Source: Planococcus sp. (in: firmicutes) (GTDB taxonomy: Bacteria > Bacillota > Bacilli > Bacillales_A > Planococcaceae). From it: 6,229 nucleotides of DNA. The notes beneath the pieces were generated by a model that saw nothing but the letters and a program-made list of their open reading frames with translations, did not search any database and was not told where the DNA came from. The stretch is taken from the NCBI GenBank assembly GCA_030147455.1, contig JASKZU010000083.1, forward strand, positions 1-6,229. The letters are read 5' to 3'. The position numbers and the translations under genes were made by a program. Positions 5,925 to 6,229 of the stretch are shown one piece after another (the first letter of the stretch is position 1; each line of letters starts with the position of its first letter).

Positions 5925-6229
5925 TTAGTTTAGCTTGGCTGTGACGCTATTGATTTTGTCTATGAACCGTTCATATGCCGGTTGTTCTCCTGATGGCTGC
6001 AGCAGCTTTAATTCGGCGTTGCCCATATCCGATGCGCTGCGGAAATCAAAGTGGGCCAGATAAGTAGCATTCCCGCTCAGCGTCAGCTGATAATGCCCAT
6101 CGACCGATTTTACCGAGCAGTTAACCATACCACCCGGGTTGTAAACAGAGACGTCGCCGAATGGCACCACGCCGGCCAGGCAGCTAACGAGCGCAGAAGC
6201 GGTCATGGCTGTGCCGCAAGCATTCGTAA
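5925..6229 (-). CDS. dapF: Diaminopimelate epimerase, C-terminal part only (5' end outside window)
   Basis: DapF interconverts LL- and meso-diaminopimelate, giving the lysine precursor and peptidoglycan cross-linking residue, in the cytosol with a two-cysteine, cofactor-free mechanism. The last 100 codons are visible. They begin TNACGTAMTASALVS, the second catalytic-cysteine loop (Cys at bases 6216-6218), followed by VYNPGGMVNCSV and LSGNATYLAHFDFR, matching the order of the C-terminal half of the family. The ACGTAM loop in place of the more common ACGTGA, the YN-GG stretch and the long tail after GNAT resemble, from memory, the roughly 325-residue Listeria-type DapF rather than the shorter B. 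subtilis type. The first catalytic cysteine and most of the N-terminal half are outside the window. The stop TAA at 5925-5927 is 9 bases from the cyclase GTG in the same frame, suggesting co-transcription. The ATG at 6204-6206 is internal and not the start. Confidence 0.88.
   Translation of the reverse strand, partial: TNACGTAMTASALVSCLAGVVPFGDVSVYNPGGMVNCSVKSVDGHYQLTLSGNATYLAHFDFRSASDMGNAELKLLQPSGEQPAYERFIDKINSVTAKLN

Noticed and set aside
1..6229. Mobile element, defence system, CRISPR or tRNA/rRNA gene
   Set aside because: No transposase, integrase, terminal repeats, spacer-repeat array or RNA-gene structure is visible; all coding DNA belongs to four co-oriented chromosomal genes.

Overview
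The window looks like chromosomal DNA of a low-to-mid GC Firmicute of the order Bacillales. All genes read from the minus strand, strong GGAGG-type ribosome sites precede two of them, and the protein sequences resemble Bacillus/Listeria-type OdhA, OdhB and DapF. The roughly balanced base composition and the proteins suggest Planococcaceae (Planococcus/Planomicrobium-like), but that family placement is inference from memory and not a search result.

Layout in the direction of transcription (high to low coordinates): (1) 5925-6229, the C-terminal 100 codons of diaminopimelate epimerase (dapF, lysine/peptidoglycan precursor synthesis), cut by the window edge. (2) 4266-5915, a soluble triple-PAS diguanylate cyclase with an intact GGDEF active site but a degenerate product-inhibition site. 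It starts at a GTG only 9 bases after the dapF stop and in the same frame, so it is probably translated from the dapF transcript. (3) 4021-4265, a 245-base regulatory gap holding a strong stem-loop, a cre-like CcpA site, five copies of the hexamer ACTGAA/TTCAGT, a GC-rich inverted repeat and a good extended -10 promoter. (4) 1201-4020, odhA, the complete E1 subunit of the 2-oxoglutarate dehydrogenase complex. (5) 1-1173, odhB, the E2 dihydrolipoyl succinyltransferase subunit, starting at GTG 27 bases after odhA and cut by the window edge before its catalytic His/Asp motif.

odhA and odhB form a classical two-gene TCA-cycle operon; the E3 subunit (dihydrolipoamide dehydrogenase) is not in the window and in Bacillales is normally supplied by the pdh operon. 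The dapF-cyclase pair forms a separate upstream unit. I see no mobile element, CRISPR array, RNA gene or undescribed multi-gene system here. The items most worth a second look are the odhA upstream region (repeated hexamers plus cre-like site) and the sensor cyclase that lacks the usual feedback site.
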